64,000 bases of DNA from Streptomyces humidus (GCF_014649655.1 NZ_BMTL01000010.1:186001-250000), one strand, 5' to 3'. Counted from the first letter of the stretch, positions 40,646 to 50,107 are shown. Translations and numbers: made by a program. The notes: generated by a model not told the origin, from the sequence alone.

Positions 40646-41806
40646 GTGACGTTCCCGGTAGTCGGCATGGTCGGCGGGGGGCAGCTCGCTCGTATGACAC
40701 ACGAGGCGGGCATCCCGCTCGGCATCAGGTTCAAGCTCCTCAGTGACACCCCACAGGATTCCGCGGCGCAGGTCGTGAGCGATGTCGTCATCGGCGACTA
40801 CCGCGATCTCGACACGCTGCGCGAGTTCGCGCGCGGGTGCGACGTGATCACCTTCGATCACGAACACGTGCCCACCGAGCTCCTCCGGGCGCTGGAGGCG
40901 GACGGCATCCCCGTGCGCCCCGGCCCGGACGCGCTCGAGCACGCCCAGGACAAGGGCGTGATGCGGGCCCGGCTCGACGCGCTCGGCGTGCCGTGCCCAC
41001 GGCACCGGATCGTGAGCGACCCGGCGGACGTCGCCGCGTTCGCCGCCGAAGGCCTGGCGGAGGGCGCGGAGGGCGACGGCTTCCCGGTCGTCCTCAAGAC
41101 CGTCCGCGGCGGCTACGACGGCAAGGGCGTGTGGGTCGTCGGCTCCGTCGAGGAGGCCGAGGACCCCTTCCGCGCGGGCGTCCCCGTCCTCGCCGAGGAG
41201 AAGGTCGACTACGTCCGCGAGCTCGCCGCCAACGTCGTGCGCTCCCCGCACGGCCAGGCGGTCGCCTACCCGGTGGTCGAGTCGCAGCAGGTGGGCGGCG
41301 TCTGCGACACGGTGATCGCGCCCGCCCCGGGCCTGGACGAGAGGCTGGCGCTCGAGGCCGAGCAGATGGCCCTGAGCATCGCCAAGGAACTCGGCGTCGT
41401 GGGCCACCTCGCGGTCGAGCTGTTCCAGACCCGCGACGGCCGCGTCCTCGTCAACGAGCTGGCGATGCGCCCGCACAACTCGGGCCACTGGTCGATGGAC
41501 GGCGCGATCACCTCGCAGTTCGCCAACCACGTCCGCGCGGTCCTGGACCTCCCGCTCGGCGACCCGCGTCCGCGCGCCCCCTGGACGGTCATGGTCAACG
41601 TCCTCGGCGGCGACTACCCGGACATGTACTCGGCGTACCTGCACTGCATGGCCCGCGACCCCCAGCTGAAGATCCACATGTACGGCAAGGACGTGAAGCC
41701 CGGCCGCAAGGTGGGCCACGTCAACACCTACGGCGACGATCTGGACGACGCCCTCGAACGCGCACGTCACGCAGCCGGATACCTGAGAGGCACGATCACC
41801 GAATGA
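40646..41806 (+). CDS. purK: 5-(carboxyamino)imidazole ribonucleotide synthase
   Basis: This 386-residue ATP-grasp enzyme carboxylates aminoimidazole ribonucleotide in purine synthesis. It shows [15 protein letters not shown], the ATP-grasp segment [37 protein letters not shown], and [18 protein letters not shown]. The GTG at 40646 has no Shine-Dalgarno but TACCCT ends six bases upstream, consistent with a leaderless transcript. Its stop overlaps the purE start by four bases. Confidence 0.96.
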   Translation: MTFPVVGMVGGGQLARMTHEAGIPLGIRFKLLSDTPQDSAAQVVSDVVIGDYRDLDTLREFARGCDVITFDHEHVPTELLRALEADGIPVRPGPDALEHAQDKGVMRARLDALGVPCPRHRIVSDPADVAAFAAEGLAEGAEGDGFPVVLKTVRGGYDGKGVWVVGSVEEAEDPFRAGVPVLAEEKVDYVRELAANVVRSPHGQAVAYPVVESQQVGGVCDTVIAPAPGLDERLALEAEQMALSIAKELGVVGHLAVELFQTRDGRVLVNELAMRPHNSGHWSMDGAITSQFANHVRAVLDLPLGDPRPRAPWTVMVNVLGGDYPDMYSAYLHCMARDPQLKIHMYGKDVKPGRKVGHVNTYGDDLDDALERARHAAGYLRGTITE

Positions 41807-42324
41807 GCCCCGTTGTAGGCATCGTCATGGGGTCGGACTCCGACTGGCCCGTCATGGAGGCCGCCGCCCAGGCCCTCGACGAGTTCGAGATCGCGTACGA
41901 GGTCGACGTCGTCTCGGCGCACCGCATGCCGCGCGAGATGATCGCGTACGGCGAGCAGGCGGCCGGGCGCGGGCTCAAGGCGATCATCGCGGGCGCCGGC
42001 GGCGCGGCCCACCTGCCCGGCATGCTCGCCTCCGTGACGCCGCTGCCGGTGATCGGCGTGCCCGTCCCGCTGAAGTACCTGGACGGCATGGACAGCCTGC
42101 TGTCCATCGTGCAGATGCCGGCCGGCGTTCCCGTCGCCACGGTCTCGGTCGGCGGCGCGCGCAACGCCGGTCTGCTGGCCGCCCGGATCCTCGCCGCCCA
42201 CGACGAGGACCTCCTCGCCCGGATGCGCGACTTCCAGCAGGAGCTGAACGACCAGGCCACCGAGAAGGGCAAGCGCCTGCGCGCCAAGGCCGAGGGCTCG
42301 AACGGCTTCGGCTTCGGGAAGTGA
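41803..42324 (+). CDS. purE: N5-CAIR mutase
   Basis: The 173-residue enzyme rearranges N5-carboxy-AIR to CAIR. It has the class I motifs [44 protein letters not shown] and [18 protein letters not shown]. Start ATG overlaps the purK stop (ATGA), a standard purK-purE coupling. The M19 dipeptidase follows after seven bases. Confidence 0.97.
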   Translation: MSPVVGIVMGSDSDWPVMEAAAQALDEFEIAYEVDVVSAHRMPREMIAYGEQAAGRGLKAIIAGAGGAAHLPGMLASVTPLPVIGVPVPLKYLDGMDSLLSIVQMPAGVPVATVSVGGARNAGLLAARILAAHDEDLLARMRDFQQELNDQATEKGKRLRAKAEGSNGFGFGK

Positions 42325-42331
42325 CGGCGAC

Positions 42332-43519
42332 GTGACAGAGCCGGCCTCGCTGGACGCGGCCCGCGGACTCCTGCGCGAGTTCCCGGTCGTCGACGGCCAC
42401 AACGACCTCCCCTGGGCGCTGCGCGAACAGGTCCGCTACGACCTCGACGCCCGTGACGTCGCCCAGGACCAGCACGCCCACCTGCACACCGACATCCCCC
42501 GGCTGCGCGCGGGCGGCGTCGGCGCGCAGTACTGGTCCGTGTACGTGCGCGCGGACCTGCCCGACGCGGTCCCGGCGACGCTGGAGCAGATCGACTGCGT
42601 CCGGCGGCTCATCGCCCGCCATCCGCGCGACCTGCACGCGGCGCTGACGGCCGCGGACATGGAGGAGGCCCGTGCGCAGGGCCGTATCGCCTCGCTCATG
42701 GGCGCGGAGGGCGGCCACTCCATCGCCAACTCTCTCGGCGTGCTGCGCGGTCTGTGCGGGCTCGGCGTGCGGTACATGACGCTCACCCACAACGACAACG
42801 TGGACTGGGCGGACTCCGCCACCGACGAGCCCAGGGCGGGCGGGCTGACCGCCTTCGGCCGCGAGGTCGTGCGGGAGATGAACCGCGAGGGCATGCTGGT
42901 CGACCTCTCGCACGTGGCGGCGACGACGATGCGGGACGCGCTCGACACGACGAGCGCGCCGGTGATCTTCTCCCACTCCTCCGCGCGGGCGGTCTGCGAC
43001 CACCCCCGCAACATCCCCGACGACGTCCTGGAGCGCCTGCCCGCCAACGGCGGCATGGCGATGGTCACGTTCGTGCCGAAGTTCGTCCTCCAGGCGGCGG
43101 TCGACTGGACGGCCGCGGCCGACGACAACATGCGCGCCCACGGCTTCCACCCCCTCGACACCACCCCCGAGGCGATGAAGGTCCACCGGGCCTTCGAGGA
43201 GACCCGCCCCCGCCCGGTCGCCACCGTCGCCACGGTCGCCGACCACCTCGACCACATGCGCGAGGCCGCCGGCGTCGACTGCCTCGGCATCGGCGGCGAC
43301 TACGACGGCACGGCCTTCACCCCCGAGGGCCTCGACGACGTGTCCGGCTACCCCCGGCTGATCGCGGAACTCATGGACCGCGGCTGGTCGAAGGCCGACC
43401 TCGCCAAGCTGACCTGGCAGAACGCGGTGCGGGTGCTGGGCGCCGCCGAGGACGTGGCACGGGACCTGCGGGCGACGCGCGCGGCGTCCCACGCGACGAT
43501 CGAGTCGCTGGACGGCTGA
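42332..43519 (+). CDS. M19-family membrane dipeptidase
   Basis: The 395-residue zinc peptidase cleaves dipeptides, in this family often those with D-amino acids. All metal ligands of the renal-dipeptidase family are present: His23 and Asp25 in DGHNDLP, Glu126 in MGAEGGHS, His194 in DLSHVAA and His215 in SHSSARAV, plus Asp in GGDYDG. No signal peptide is evident, so it is probably cytoplasmic. GTG at 42332, seven bases after purE, with GAAGTGACGG upstream. It is likely co-transcribed with the pur genes and its degenerate paralogue. Confidence 0.93.
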   Translation: MTEPASLDAARGLLREFPVVDGHNDLPWALREQVRYDLDARDVAQDQHAHLHTDIPRLRAGGVGAQYWSVYVRADLPDAVPATLEQIDCVRRLIARHPRDLHAALTAADMEEARAQGRIASLMGAEGGHSIANSLGVLRGLCGLGVRYMTLTHNDNVDWADSATDEPRAGGLTAFGREVVREMNREGMLVDLSHVAATTMRDALDTTSAPVIFSHSSARAVCDHPRNIPDDVLERLPANGGMAMVTFVPKFVLQAAVDWTAAADDNMRAHGFHPLDTTPEAMKVHRAFEETRPRPVATVATVADHLDHMREAAGVDCLGIGGDYDGTAFTPEGLDDVSGYPRLIAELMDRGWSKADLAKLTWQNAVRVLGAAEDVARDLRATRAASHATIESLDG

Positions 43520-43729
43520 ACCCGGCCGCCGGGGCGGACGGACGGGCCGACGCACCCGGCCCGCCCCGGCGACGACGGCGCGCCCGGCCCGCCCCGGCGG
43601 TGTCCCGCGCGTGCCCCGCGGTTTTCCGTGCGCGCCTGTCCGCGTACCCCCGAACGCCCCGTCCACCAGGAAGCACGTCGCCCGCCGTGCGACGGTGACC
43701 GTACTGCCGATCGACGTACGGAGACCGTC

Positions 43730-44821
43730 ATGGCCGACCTCCAGGACGAACTGCAGTCCCTTGCCGAGCCCGGCGACCTCCTCGACACGGCGCAGACGGC
43801 ACCCCTGGCCCCGCAACCGCCTCCGGGCAGCCCGCAGGAGCGCGCCAGGGCCCTTCTCGCCGACCACCCCGTCGTCGACGGCCACAGCGGCCTGCCCTGG
43901 GCGTTGCGCGACCTGGCCTGGTACGACCTGCAGCTCGGCGACAGCGGCGTCGACACGGATGTGCTCCGGCTGCGCGAGGGCCGGGTGGGCGCCCTGCTGT
44001 GGTCGCTGCGTCTGCCCGAGCGCATCGAGGCCGAGCGGGCCGTCGGCGCGACCCTGGAGCAGCTGGACCTGGTCCGGTCGGTGGTCGCCGCGCACCCCGA
44101 GGGCCTGCGACTGGCCCGCAGCGCCGGGCAGGTCATCGACGCCCGCAACTGCGGCCGGGTCGCCGTCGTCCTGGGCCCGGCCGGCGCCGCCGCCCTCGAC
44201 GACTCCCTGGGCATCCTGCGTGTGCTGCACACCCTCGGCCTGCGGGTCCTCACCCTGGCCGGCGCCTCCTGGGCGGGCGAGGCGGGGCTGACCCGGTTCG
44301 GCGAGGAGGTCCTGCGGGAGATGAACCGGCTCGGCGTCCTCGCCGACGTGTCCGGGGCCTCCGACGCCACGATCGCCCGGGCCCTCGCGCTGTCCAGGAC
44401 GCCGGTCCTGTGCACCCGCTCCGCCGCCCGCTCCCTGCGCGCCCACCCCGACAACCTGTCCGACGCGCTGCTCGCCGAGCTGGGCGCGGCCAAGGGACTG
44501 TGCCTGGTGCCGTCGTCGCCCGAGCGGAGCGGACCGGGCGTGCAGGACGTGGCCGACCATCTCGACCACGTCCGCGCGATCGCCGGCCCCGAGAGCGTCG
44601 GCCTGTCCGGCCACGCCCCGGGCGCCGGCGCCGCCCCGGGCTACCCGCACCTGATCGCCGAGCTTCTCCGCCGTGGCTGGCCGGAGACCGACGTCACCCT
44701 GCTGACCTGGGGCAACATGCAACGCGTCCTGCGCTCGGCGGACTTCGCGGCCCGCGCGGCACGTGAGCGCCGCAAACCGTCGGCGGCGCGCATCAGCGAA
44801 CTGGACCCGACGGACGCCTGA
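43730..44821 (+). CDS. M19-like pseudo-dipeptidase lacking metal ligands
   Basis: This 363-residue protein is a clear paralogue of the dipeptidase just upstream (shared HPVVDGHSGLPWALRDLAWYD and LPWALRE, FGEEVLREMNRLGVL and [16 protein letters not shown]). The metal Asp25 is Gly54 here (DGHSGLP), Glu126 is about Ala151 (LGPAGA), His194 is Gly209 (DVSGAS), His215 is Arg230 (CTRSAAR), and the GGDYDG Asp is missing (SGHAPG). The reading frame is intact. It is therefore not a decayed pseudogene but a protein kept without metal chemistry. It may bind a peptide or partner. ATG at 43730 has GGAG six bases upstream. Confidence 0.88.
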   Translation: MADLQDELQSLAEPGDLLDTAQTAPLAPQPPPGSPQERARALLADHPVVDGHSGLPWALRDLAWYDLQLGDSGVDTDVLRLREGRVGALLWSLRLPERIEAERAVGATLEQLDLVRSVVAAHPEGLRLARSAGQVIDARNCGRVAVVLGPAGAAALDDSLGILRVLHTLGLRVLTLAGASWAGEAGLTRFGEEVLREMNRLGVLADVSGASDATIARALALSRTPVLCTRSAARSLRAHPDNLSDALLAELGAAKGLCLVPSSPERSGPGVQDVADHLDHVRAIAGPESVGLSGHAPGAGAAPGYPHLIAELLRRGWPETDVTLLTWGNMQRVLRSADFAARAARERRKPSAARISELDPTDA

Positions 44822-44855
44822 ACCGGCCGCACGGATTCCGCCCGGCCCCCGACGA

Positions 44856-44918
44856 CGGGCCCGCAGACCCTCCTTCCCGCGGGGACCCTCCTGCCCGCGG
44901 GCCGGTCTCGCGGGCCCG
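44856..44918. terminator. Long inverted repeat after the pseudo-dipeptidase
   Basis: CGGGCCCGC (44856-44864) pairs with GCGGGCCCG (44910-44918). The middle holds two near-identical 17-base copies beginning GACCCTCC. The stem is short and the loop long, so terminator status is uncertain. Confidence 0.4.
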
Positions 44919-44927
44919 GTGCGGCGG

Positions 44928-45332
44928 TCAGGCAGGGGGCTGTTCGATGCGGCACAGGCAGAACGGGTGGCCCGCCGGGTCGGCGTACACCTGGAAGTCC
45001 TTCTCCTCGCGGTCCTCCACGTCCAGCGGGCGGGCCCCCAGCTTCAGCACCCGCTCGTGCGCCTCGTCCATCTCCGCCCAGGTGGCGCCGCCGTCGAGGT
45101 CGAGGTGGAACTGCTGCGGATTGCGGTCGGCGCGCGGCCACTCCGGCGGGGTGTACCCCTCCACCTGCTGGAAGGCGATGCGGGGGCCGCCGGGCACATG
45201 CAGCACGTACCAGTCGTCCGACCCCTCCTCGGCCTCGGGCGTGCCGCCCAGGACCGCCGCGTAGAACGCGGCGAGCGCGCGCGGATCGGGGCAGTCGAGC
45301 ACGACGGAGCGGAAGCGGGCGACGGGCGGCAT
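44928..45332 (-). CDS. VOC-family (glyoxalase/bleomycin-resistance-like) protein
   Basis: The 134-residue protein has the beta-alpha-beta-beta-beta modules of VOC proteins, with VLDCPDPRALAAFYAAVLGG, QFHLDLDG, and the C-terminal DPAGHPFCLCRIE. ATG at 45332 follows AGGAGG by four bases. It is very similar to the next gene upstream, so the two are a tandem duplication. Function may be metal-dependent chemistry or drug binding. Which is unknown. Confidence 0.85.
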   Translation of the reverse strand: MPPVARFRSVVLDCPDPRALAAFYAAVLGGTPEAEEGSDDWYVLHVPGGPRIAFQQVEGYTPPEWPRADRNPQQFHLDLDGGATWAEMDEAHERVLKLGARPLDVEDREEKDFQVYADPAGHPFCLCRIEQPPA

Positions 45333-45429
45333 GGACCCTCCTGAGTCAGACGTGGAGCAGGACGTGAAGCGGCGCGCGAGCGCGCGGTGCGGGCGTGCGG
45401 CGGGCGGTCCCCGGGCCGCCGCGCCGGAC

Positions 45430-45789
45430 TCAGCAGCGGCACAGGCAGAACGGGTGCCCGGCTGGATCGGCGTACACACGCCAACTGCGTGAGCGGTCCT
45501 CCGCGTCCAGCGGTTTCGCGCCCAGGGCGAGCACACCCCGCTCGGCGACGTCCAGGTCGGCGACGGTCAGGTCGAGGTGGAACTGCTGCGACCGCTCCGG
45601 CGCGGGCCACGCGGGCGGGACGAACCCGGGGGCGGCCTGGAAGCCCAGCGACCGGCCGTCGGGCGTCTTCACGTCCACCCAGTCCCCGTCGCCCTCGACG
45701 GTGCCGCCCAGTACCTCGGCGTAGAACGCGGCCAGTGCACGCGGGTCGGGACAGTCCAGGACGACCTGGCCCAGTTCGGCGAGTGCCAT
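45430..45789 (-). CDS. VOC-family protein, paralogue of the next gene
   Basis: This 119-residue protein begins MALAELGQVVLDCPDPRAL and shares PRALAAFYA-VLGGT and DPAGHPFCLCR with its neighbour. ATG at 45789 has AGGAGG five bases upstream. It is divergent from the CGNR-type regulator; the shared 120 bases contain a strong operator array. It is probably the first gene of a VOC-VOC operon controlled by that regulator. Confidence 0.85.
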   Translation of the reverse strand: MALAELGQVVLDCPDPRALAAFYAEVLGGTVEGDGDWVDVKTPDGRSLGFQAAPGFVPPAWPAPERSQQFHLDLTVADLDVAERGVLALGAKPLDAEDRSRSWRVYADPAGHPFCLCRC

Positions 45790-45843
45790 GACTTCCTCCT
45801 CGGAGTCGGAGTTGCCGGAGTTGCCTCCCCTTGCCCGCCACCG

Positions 45844-45905
45844 GTTACCCGTAAAAGCCGATAGCAGGTAACGGTTACCGCATACTGGCGCATTGGCGGT
45901 AACGT
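45844..45905. promoter_or_regulatory. Operator array GTTACC/GGTAAC between VOC and CGNR genes
   Basis: A perfect palindrome GGTAACGGTTACC (45867-45879) is centred in the divergent region. Single half-sites GTTACC (45844-45849) and GGTAAC (45898-45903) lie almost symmetrically on either side. The right half-site overlaps TAACGT (45900-45905), the probable -10 box of the CGNR gene, seven bases before its ATG. One dimer at the centre and one on each flank would control both directions. Confidence 0.6.
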
Positions 45906-45912
45906 CGCAAGC

Positions 45913-46422
45913 ATGAGCGACAGATCGGCCGCCCCCGGAGGCCTCGCGCTGGTGGAGTCCCTGGTCAACACGCTGGACATCGAGTCCGGCGCCGACGCGC
46001 TGGACACGGCGCAGGGGCGGGCGCTCTTCGGGCTGACCGAAGGCGAGGTGGAGGAGGCCCGCGCACTGCGGGAGTCCCTGCGGGCCGCCCTGCTGGCGCA
46101 CACGGGGCACGCGCCGCACCGCCCGGTGACCCCGCTGGGCGAACTGCTGGCGTCCGCGCCCCTCGTGGTGGCCGTCGACGAGCGGGACGGCTCGGCATGC
46201 CTCGCGCCCCCCGGCCCCGCCGACGGCGCCTCGTTGCTCTCCCGGACGGCCGCCGCCGTGGCCCAGGCGCTGGTCGCGGGCACCTGGACCCGGCTGAAGG
46301 CCTGCGAGGCCGTGACCTGCCACTGGGCTTACTACGACCGCAGCCCGGCCGGCCGGGGCCGCTGGTGCTCGATGCAGGTGTGCGGGGCGCGCGCCAAGAT
46401 GCGCCGATACCGGTCGAAATAG
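45913..46422 (+). CDS. CGNR zinc-finger (ABATE-domain) regulator
   Basis: The 169-residue protein has an N-terminal ABATE-like stress-sensor region (LALVESLVNTLDIESGADAL) and a C-terminal CGNR-type zinc finger (ACEAVTCHWAYYDRS, RGRWCSMQVCGARAKMRRYR). The last motif is CGAR where the family usually has CGNR. Such proteins are thought to be ligand-responsive DNA-binding regulators. No ribosome site precedes the ATG, and a -10-like TAACGT lies seven bases before it, so the message is likely leaderless. It is likely to control itself and the VOC genes. Confidence 0.82.
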   Translation: MSDRSAAPGGLALVESLVNTLDIESGADALDTAQGRALFGLTEGEVEEARALRESLRAALLAHTGHAPHRPVTPLGELLASAPLVVAVDERDGSACLAPPGPADGASLLSRTAAAVAQALVAGTWTRLKACEAVTCHWAYYDRSPAGRGRWCSMQVCGARAKMRRYRSK

Positions 46423-46461
46423 GTCACCGGCCAGTTCGCGAAACGCGAAGCGGTTCACCGG

Positions 46462-46508
46462 CCGGGCGGCGACCGGTGCAGGGGTTCACCGGCCCTGTCG
46501 CCGCCCGG
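46462..46508. terminator. 12-bp inverted repeat between convergent genes
   Basis: CCGGGCGGCGAC (46462-46473) pairs with GTCGCCGCCCGG (46497-46508). The 23-base middle adds CGGTG/CACCG pairs. It probably ends the CGNR gene and the UDP-glucose dehydrogenase gene. Confidence 0.55.
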
Positions 46509-46628
46509 TGGTGCAGAATGCAGCAAGACGCCGGTTCGGCCGACTGAGCCTCGGCCGAACCGTCGTCGCCCTTCCTGCTGTGGCCCGGCCCGGCCCGCCG
46601 TGGCCCGGCCCGGCGTCGGCCGCGGGCG

Positions 46629-47972
46629 CTACGCGGTCGGGCGGCCCATGGCCCGGTAGGTCCACCCCGCCTTGCGCCACAGCTCCGGGTCCAGCGCGTT
46701 GCGGCCGTCGAGGATCAGCCGGTCCGTCGCGACCTCGCCCAGCGCCGCCGGGTCCAGATCACGGAACTCCCGCCACTCGGTGAGGTGCAGCACGGCGTCC
46801 GCGCCCCGCACGGCGTCGAGGGCCGAGTCGGCGTAACCCAGGGTCGGGAAGAGCCGGCGGGCGTTCTCCATCCCCTTCGGGTCGTACACGGTGACCTGGC
46901 CGCCCTGCAGATGGATCTGCCCGGCGACGTTGAGCGCGGGCGAGTCCCGGACGTCGTCCGAGTCGGGCTTGAAGGTGGCGCCCAGCACGGCGATCCGCTT
47001 GCCGAGGAAGGACCCGCCCCCCAGCTCCTGCCGCGCCAGCTCGACCATCCGCCCGCGCTGACGCATGTTGACGGAGTCGATCTCCCGCAGGAAGGTCAGT
47101 GCCTGGTCGGCGCCCAGCTCACCGGCCCGGGCCATGAACGCGCGGATGTCCTTGGGCAGACAGCCGCCGCCGAACCCGATCCCCGCCCGCAGGAACTTCT
47201 TGCCGATCCGGTCGTCGTAGCCTATGGCCTCGGCCAGCTTGGCGACGTCGCCGTCGGCGGCCTCGCACACCTCCGCCATCGCGTTGATGAAGGAGATCTT
47301 GGTGGCGAGGAAGGAGTTGGCGGACGTCTTCACCAGCTCGGCCGTCGGGAAGTCCGTGACGACGAACGGGGTGCCCTCCGCGACGGGCGTCTCGTACACC
47401 TGCCGCAACAGCGTCTCCGCCCGCTCGCTGCGCACCCCGACGACGATCCGGTCCGGGTGCAGCGTGTCCTGCACCGCGAAGCCCTCCCGCAGGAACTCCG
47501 GGTTCCAGGCCAGCTCGGCTTCCTCGCCGACGGGCGCGAGCGCGGCGATCGTGCGGGCCAGCCGGTCGGCGGAGCCCACCGGCACGGTCGACTTGCCCAC
47601 GACGAGGGCGGGCCGCGTCAGATGCGGGGCGAGGGAGGCGACGGCGGACTCCACGTACGACATGTCGCAGGCGTACTCGCCGTGCTTCTGCGGCGTGTTG
47701 ACGCAGACGAAGTGGACGTCGCCGAAGGCTCCCACCTCCGCCCAGTCCTGGGTGAACCGCAGCCGCCCGCTCGACCCCTCGAACCCGGCGACGTGCCGGC
47801 GCAGCAGCTCCTCGAGACCCGGCTCGTACATGGGGGTCTCACCGCGTTCGAGCATCTCGATCTTCTCGCGCACGATGTCGAGCGCGAGCACCTCGAAGCC
47901 CAGCTCGGCCATGGCCGCGGCGTGCGTGGCGCCGAGATAGCCGGTGCCGATCACGGTGATCTTGAGGGCCAT
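46629..47972 (-). CDS. UDP-glucose 6-dehydrogenase
   Basis: This 447-residue NAD-dependent enzyme makes UDP-glucuronate (or, in relatives, UDP-mannuronate). It has the N-terminal GTGYLGATHAAAMAELG nucleotide fold, PVGSADRLAR, WNPEFLREGFAVQD, the lysine in TSANSFLATKISFINA and catalytic Cys271 in GFGGGCLPKD. ATG at 47972 has AGGAG five bases upstream; longer frames run into non-coding DNA. UDP-glucuronate is a building block of teichuronic acid and capsule polymers, and the LCP and glycosyltransferase genes lie to the right. Confidence 0.92.
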   Translation of the reverse strand: MALKITVIGTGYLGATHAAAMAELGFEVLALDIVREKIEMLERGETPMYEPGLEELLRRHVAGFEGSSGRLRFTQDWAEVGAFGDVHFVCVNTPQKHGEYACDMSYVESAVASLAPHLTRPALVVGKSTVPVGSADRLARTIAALAPVGEEAELAWNPEFLREGFAVQDTLHPDRIVVGVRSERAETLLRQVYETPVAEGTPFVVTDFPTAELVKTSANSFLATKISFINAMAEVCEAADGDVAKLAEAIGYDDRIGKKFLRAGIGFGGGCLPKDIRAFMARAGELGADQALTFLREIDSVNMRQRGRMVELARQELGGGSFLGKRIAVLGATFKPDSDDVRDSPALNVAGQIHLQGGQVTVYDPKGMENARRLFPTLGYADSALDAVRGADAVLHLTEWREFRDLDPAALGEVATDRLILDGRNALDPELWRKAGWTYRAMGRPTA

Positions 47973-48118
47973 GGATGCTCCTGGTGGGGGTTGCCGTCGC
48001 TGCGCGCCCGAGCATAGTCGGGGCGTGCCGACGCCCCTCACCGGGCAGATCACCGAAGGGAGGAACGCTGTCGCCAAGCTCACGTATCACTGGGATCGGC
48101 GGACCTCTAAAATTGGAG

Positions 48119-48132
48119 TTACTTAACGGTAA
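48119..48132. promoter_or_regulatory. Inverted repeat TTAC-N6-GTAA upstream of acyl-CoA dehydrogenase
   Basis: TTACTTAACGGTAA lies 44 bases before the dehydrogenase start, in an unusually AT-rich patch. The 4+4 symmetry is modest. It may be a repressor site or part of the promoter. Confidence 0.3.
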
Positions 48133-48175
48133 TTAGCGTCGGTGGACGCAGCGTCTCGTGGAGTGTGAGGACACC

Positions 48176-49333
48176 TTGGCCGGATCGGCTGACTTCGACC
48201 TGTACCGCCCGTCCGAGGAGCACGACATGCTCCGCGACGCCATCCGCTCCCTGTCCGAAGCGAAGATCGCGCCGCACGCGGCGGCGGTGGACGAGGAGGC
48301 CCGTTTCCCCCAGGAGGCGCTGGACGCGCTGGTGGCGAGCGACCTGCACGCCGTGCACGTTCCCGAGGAGTACGGCGGCGCGGGCGCCGACGCGCTGGCG
48401 ACGGTCATAGTGATCGAGGAGGTGGCCCGCGTCTGCGTGTCCTCCTCCCTGATCCCCGCCGTGAACAAGCTCGGCTCGCTCCCGGTGATCCTCTCCGGCT
48501 CCGAGGACCTGAAGAAGAGGTACCTGTCGCCGCTGGCCAAGGGCGACGCGATGTTCTCGTACGCCCTCTCCGAGCCGGACGCGGGCTCGGACGCGGCCGG
48601 CATGAAGACCAAGGCGGTCCGCGACGGCGACCACTGGATCCTCAACGGCGTGAAGCGCTGGATCACCAACGCCGGCGTGAGCGACTACTACACGGTCATG
48701 GCCGTGACCGACCCGACGAAGCGCAGCAAGGGCATCTCCGCGTTCGTCGTCGAGAAGTCCGACCCGGGCGTCTCCTTCGGCGCCCCGGAGAAGAAGCTGG
48801 GCATCAAGGGCTCCCCGACCCGCGAGGTCTACTTCGACAACGTCCGCATCCCGGCCGACCGCATGATCGGCGAGGAGGGCACGGGCTTCGCGACCGCCAT
48901 GAAGACCCTGGACCACACCCGCATCACCATCGCCGCGCAGGCCCTCGGAGTCGCCCAGGGCGCCTTCGACTACGCCAAGGGCTACGTCCAGGAGCGCAAG
49001 CAGTTCGGCAAGCCGATCGCCGACTTCCAGGGCATCCAGTTCATGCTCGCCGACATGGCCATGAAGATCGAGGCGGCCCGCCAGCTCACGTACGCGGCGG
49101 CGGCCAAGTCCGAGCGCCTGGACTCCGACCTCACCTTCCAGGGCGCGGCCGCCAAGTGCTTCGCCTCGGACGTGGCGATGGAGGTCACCACCGACGCGGT
49201 CCAGCTCCTCGGCGGCTACGGATACACCCGCGACTACCCGGTCGAGCGGATGATGCGCGACGCGAAGATCACGCAGATTTATGAGGGCACGAACCAGGTC
49301 CAGCGGATCGTGATGGCGAGGAACCTGCCGTAG
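48176..49333 (+). CDS. Acyl-CoA dehydrogenase
   Basis: This 385-residue FAD enzyme oxidises acyl-CoA to enoyl-CoA. Motifs are FSYALSEPDAGSDAAGMKT (flavin/substrate), WITNAGVSDYYTVMAV, QERKQFGKPIADFQGIQFML and the C-terminal IYEGTNQVQRIVMARN with catalytic Glu370. Short-chain and branched-chain enzymes look alike here, so chain length is open. I use the TTG at 48176 because GTGAGG lies five bases upstream and the length fits the family. A GTG at 48158 would add six residues. Confidence 0.93.
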   Translation: MAGSADFDLYRPSEEHDMLRDAIRSLSEAKIAPHAAAVDEEARFPQEALDALVASDLHAVHVPEEYGGAGADALATVIVIEEVARVCVSSSLIPAVNKLGSLPVILSGSEDLKKRYLSPLAKGDAMFSYALSEPDAGSDAAGMKTKAVRDGDHWILNGVKRWITNAGVSDYYTVMAVTDPTKRSKGISAFVVEKSDPGVSFGAPEKKLGIKGSPTREVYFDNVRIPADRMIGEEGTGFATAMKTLDHTRITIAAQALGVAQGAFDYAKGYVQERKQFGKPIADFQGIQFMLADMAMKIEAARQLTYAAAAKSERLDSDLTFQGAAAKCFASDVAMEVTTDAVQLLGGYGYTRDYPVERMMRDAKITQIYEGTNQVQRIVMARNLP

Positions 49334-49356
49334 GCGACCACGCAGGCGCAGGAAGG

Positions 49357-49386
49357 AAGGCTCCGGCGGGCAGGTGCCGGGGCCTT
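49357..49386. terminator. 11-bp hairpin between convergent genes
   Basis: AAGGCTCCGGC (49357-49367) pairs with GCCGGGGCCTT (49376-49386), one G-T pair, across an eight-base loop. It lies between the dehydrogenase and thioesterase. Confidence 0.7.
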
Positions 49387-49426
49387 CGGCGCACCCTTCT
49401 TCGTGCCCCGTCCGTCGTACCCCGTC

Positions 49427-49987
49427 TCAGTCCTCGAGTCCCTCCGAGATCCGCCGCTCACGCAGTTCCATGATCGCGCGCCGGCGGGCCAGCCGGTGCG
49501 TGCGGCGGATCTGGGCCTCCTGGTAGCGGCGTTCGTCGCGTTCGGTCTCCGGGAGGACCGGCGGGACCGCGCGGGGCCTGCCGTCGGCGTCGACGGCGGC
49601 GAAGACCAGGTAGGCCGAGCCTACCTGGGTGGCGGGGGCGGACTCGTTCCAGCGCTCGGCCAGCACCCGCACCCCGACCTCCATCGAGGTCCGGCCGGTC
49701 CAGTTGACCTGCGCCTTGACGTGGACGAGGTCGCCGACGCGGACCGGCTCCAGGAATGCCATCTCGTCCATGGAGGCGGTGACGGCGGGCCCGCCGGAGT
49801 GCCGGCCGGCCACCGCGCCCGCCGCGTCGTCGACGAGCTTCATGATCACTCCACCGTGCACCGTCCCCAGCAGGTTGGTGTCGGCGTGGGTCATGATGTG
49901 GCTGAGGGTGGTGCGGGACGCGGACGTGGGCTTGCCCGGAATGTCCTGGGTGCTGCCCGAGTCCGCCGCGGTGACCTGGTCTGTCAT
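49427..49987 (-). CDS. Hotdog-fold acyl-CoA thioesterase
   Basis: This 186-residue enzyme of the YciA/BFIT family hydrolyses acyl-CoA. It has HADTNLLGTVHGGVIMKLVDD (N/D/G helix region), ASMDEMAFLEPVRVGDLVHV and a C-terminal basic helix RYQEAQIRRTHRLARRRAIM. ATG at 49987 has AAGGTGGAGG close upstream. A GTG nine bases earlier is also possible. Its pairing with the acyl-CoA dehydrogenase suggests management of an acyl-CoA pool. Confidence 0.88.
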   Translation of the reverse strand: MTDQVTAADSGSTQDIPGKPTSASRTTLSHIMTHADTNLLGTVHGGVIMKLVDDAAGAVAGRHSGGPAVTASMDEMAFLEPVRVGDLVHVKAQVNWTGRTSMEVGVRVLAERWNESAPATQVGSAYLVFAAVDADGRPRAVPPVLPETERDERRYQEAQIRRTHRLARRRAIMELRERRISEGLED

Positions 49988-50107
49988 GTCCTCCACCTTA
50001 TGCCGAGGGGGACAACCCGGGACTTTGTGTCAGCTTGGCAACAGCGCGGCCCTGATTCTCCGACGACCCTTGTACGGCCCACTGCCCTGCCCTGCACACT
50101 GGTCCGC

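Noticed and set aside
43730-44821. Pseudogene
   Set aside because: The frame is intact over 363 codons with a good ribosome site and normal composition. Only metal ligands are changed, so it is called a pseudoenzyme.
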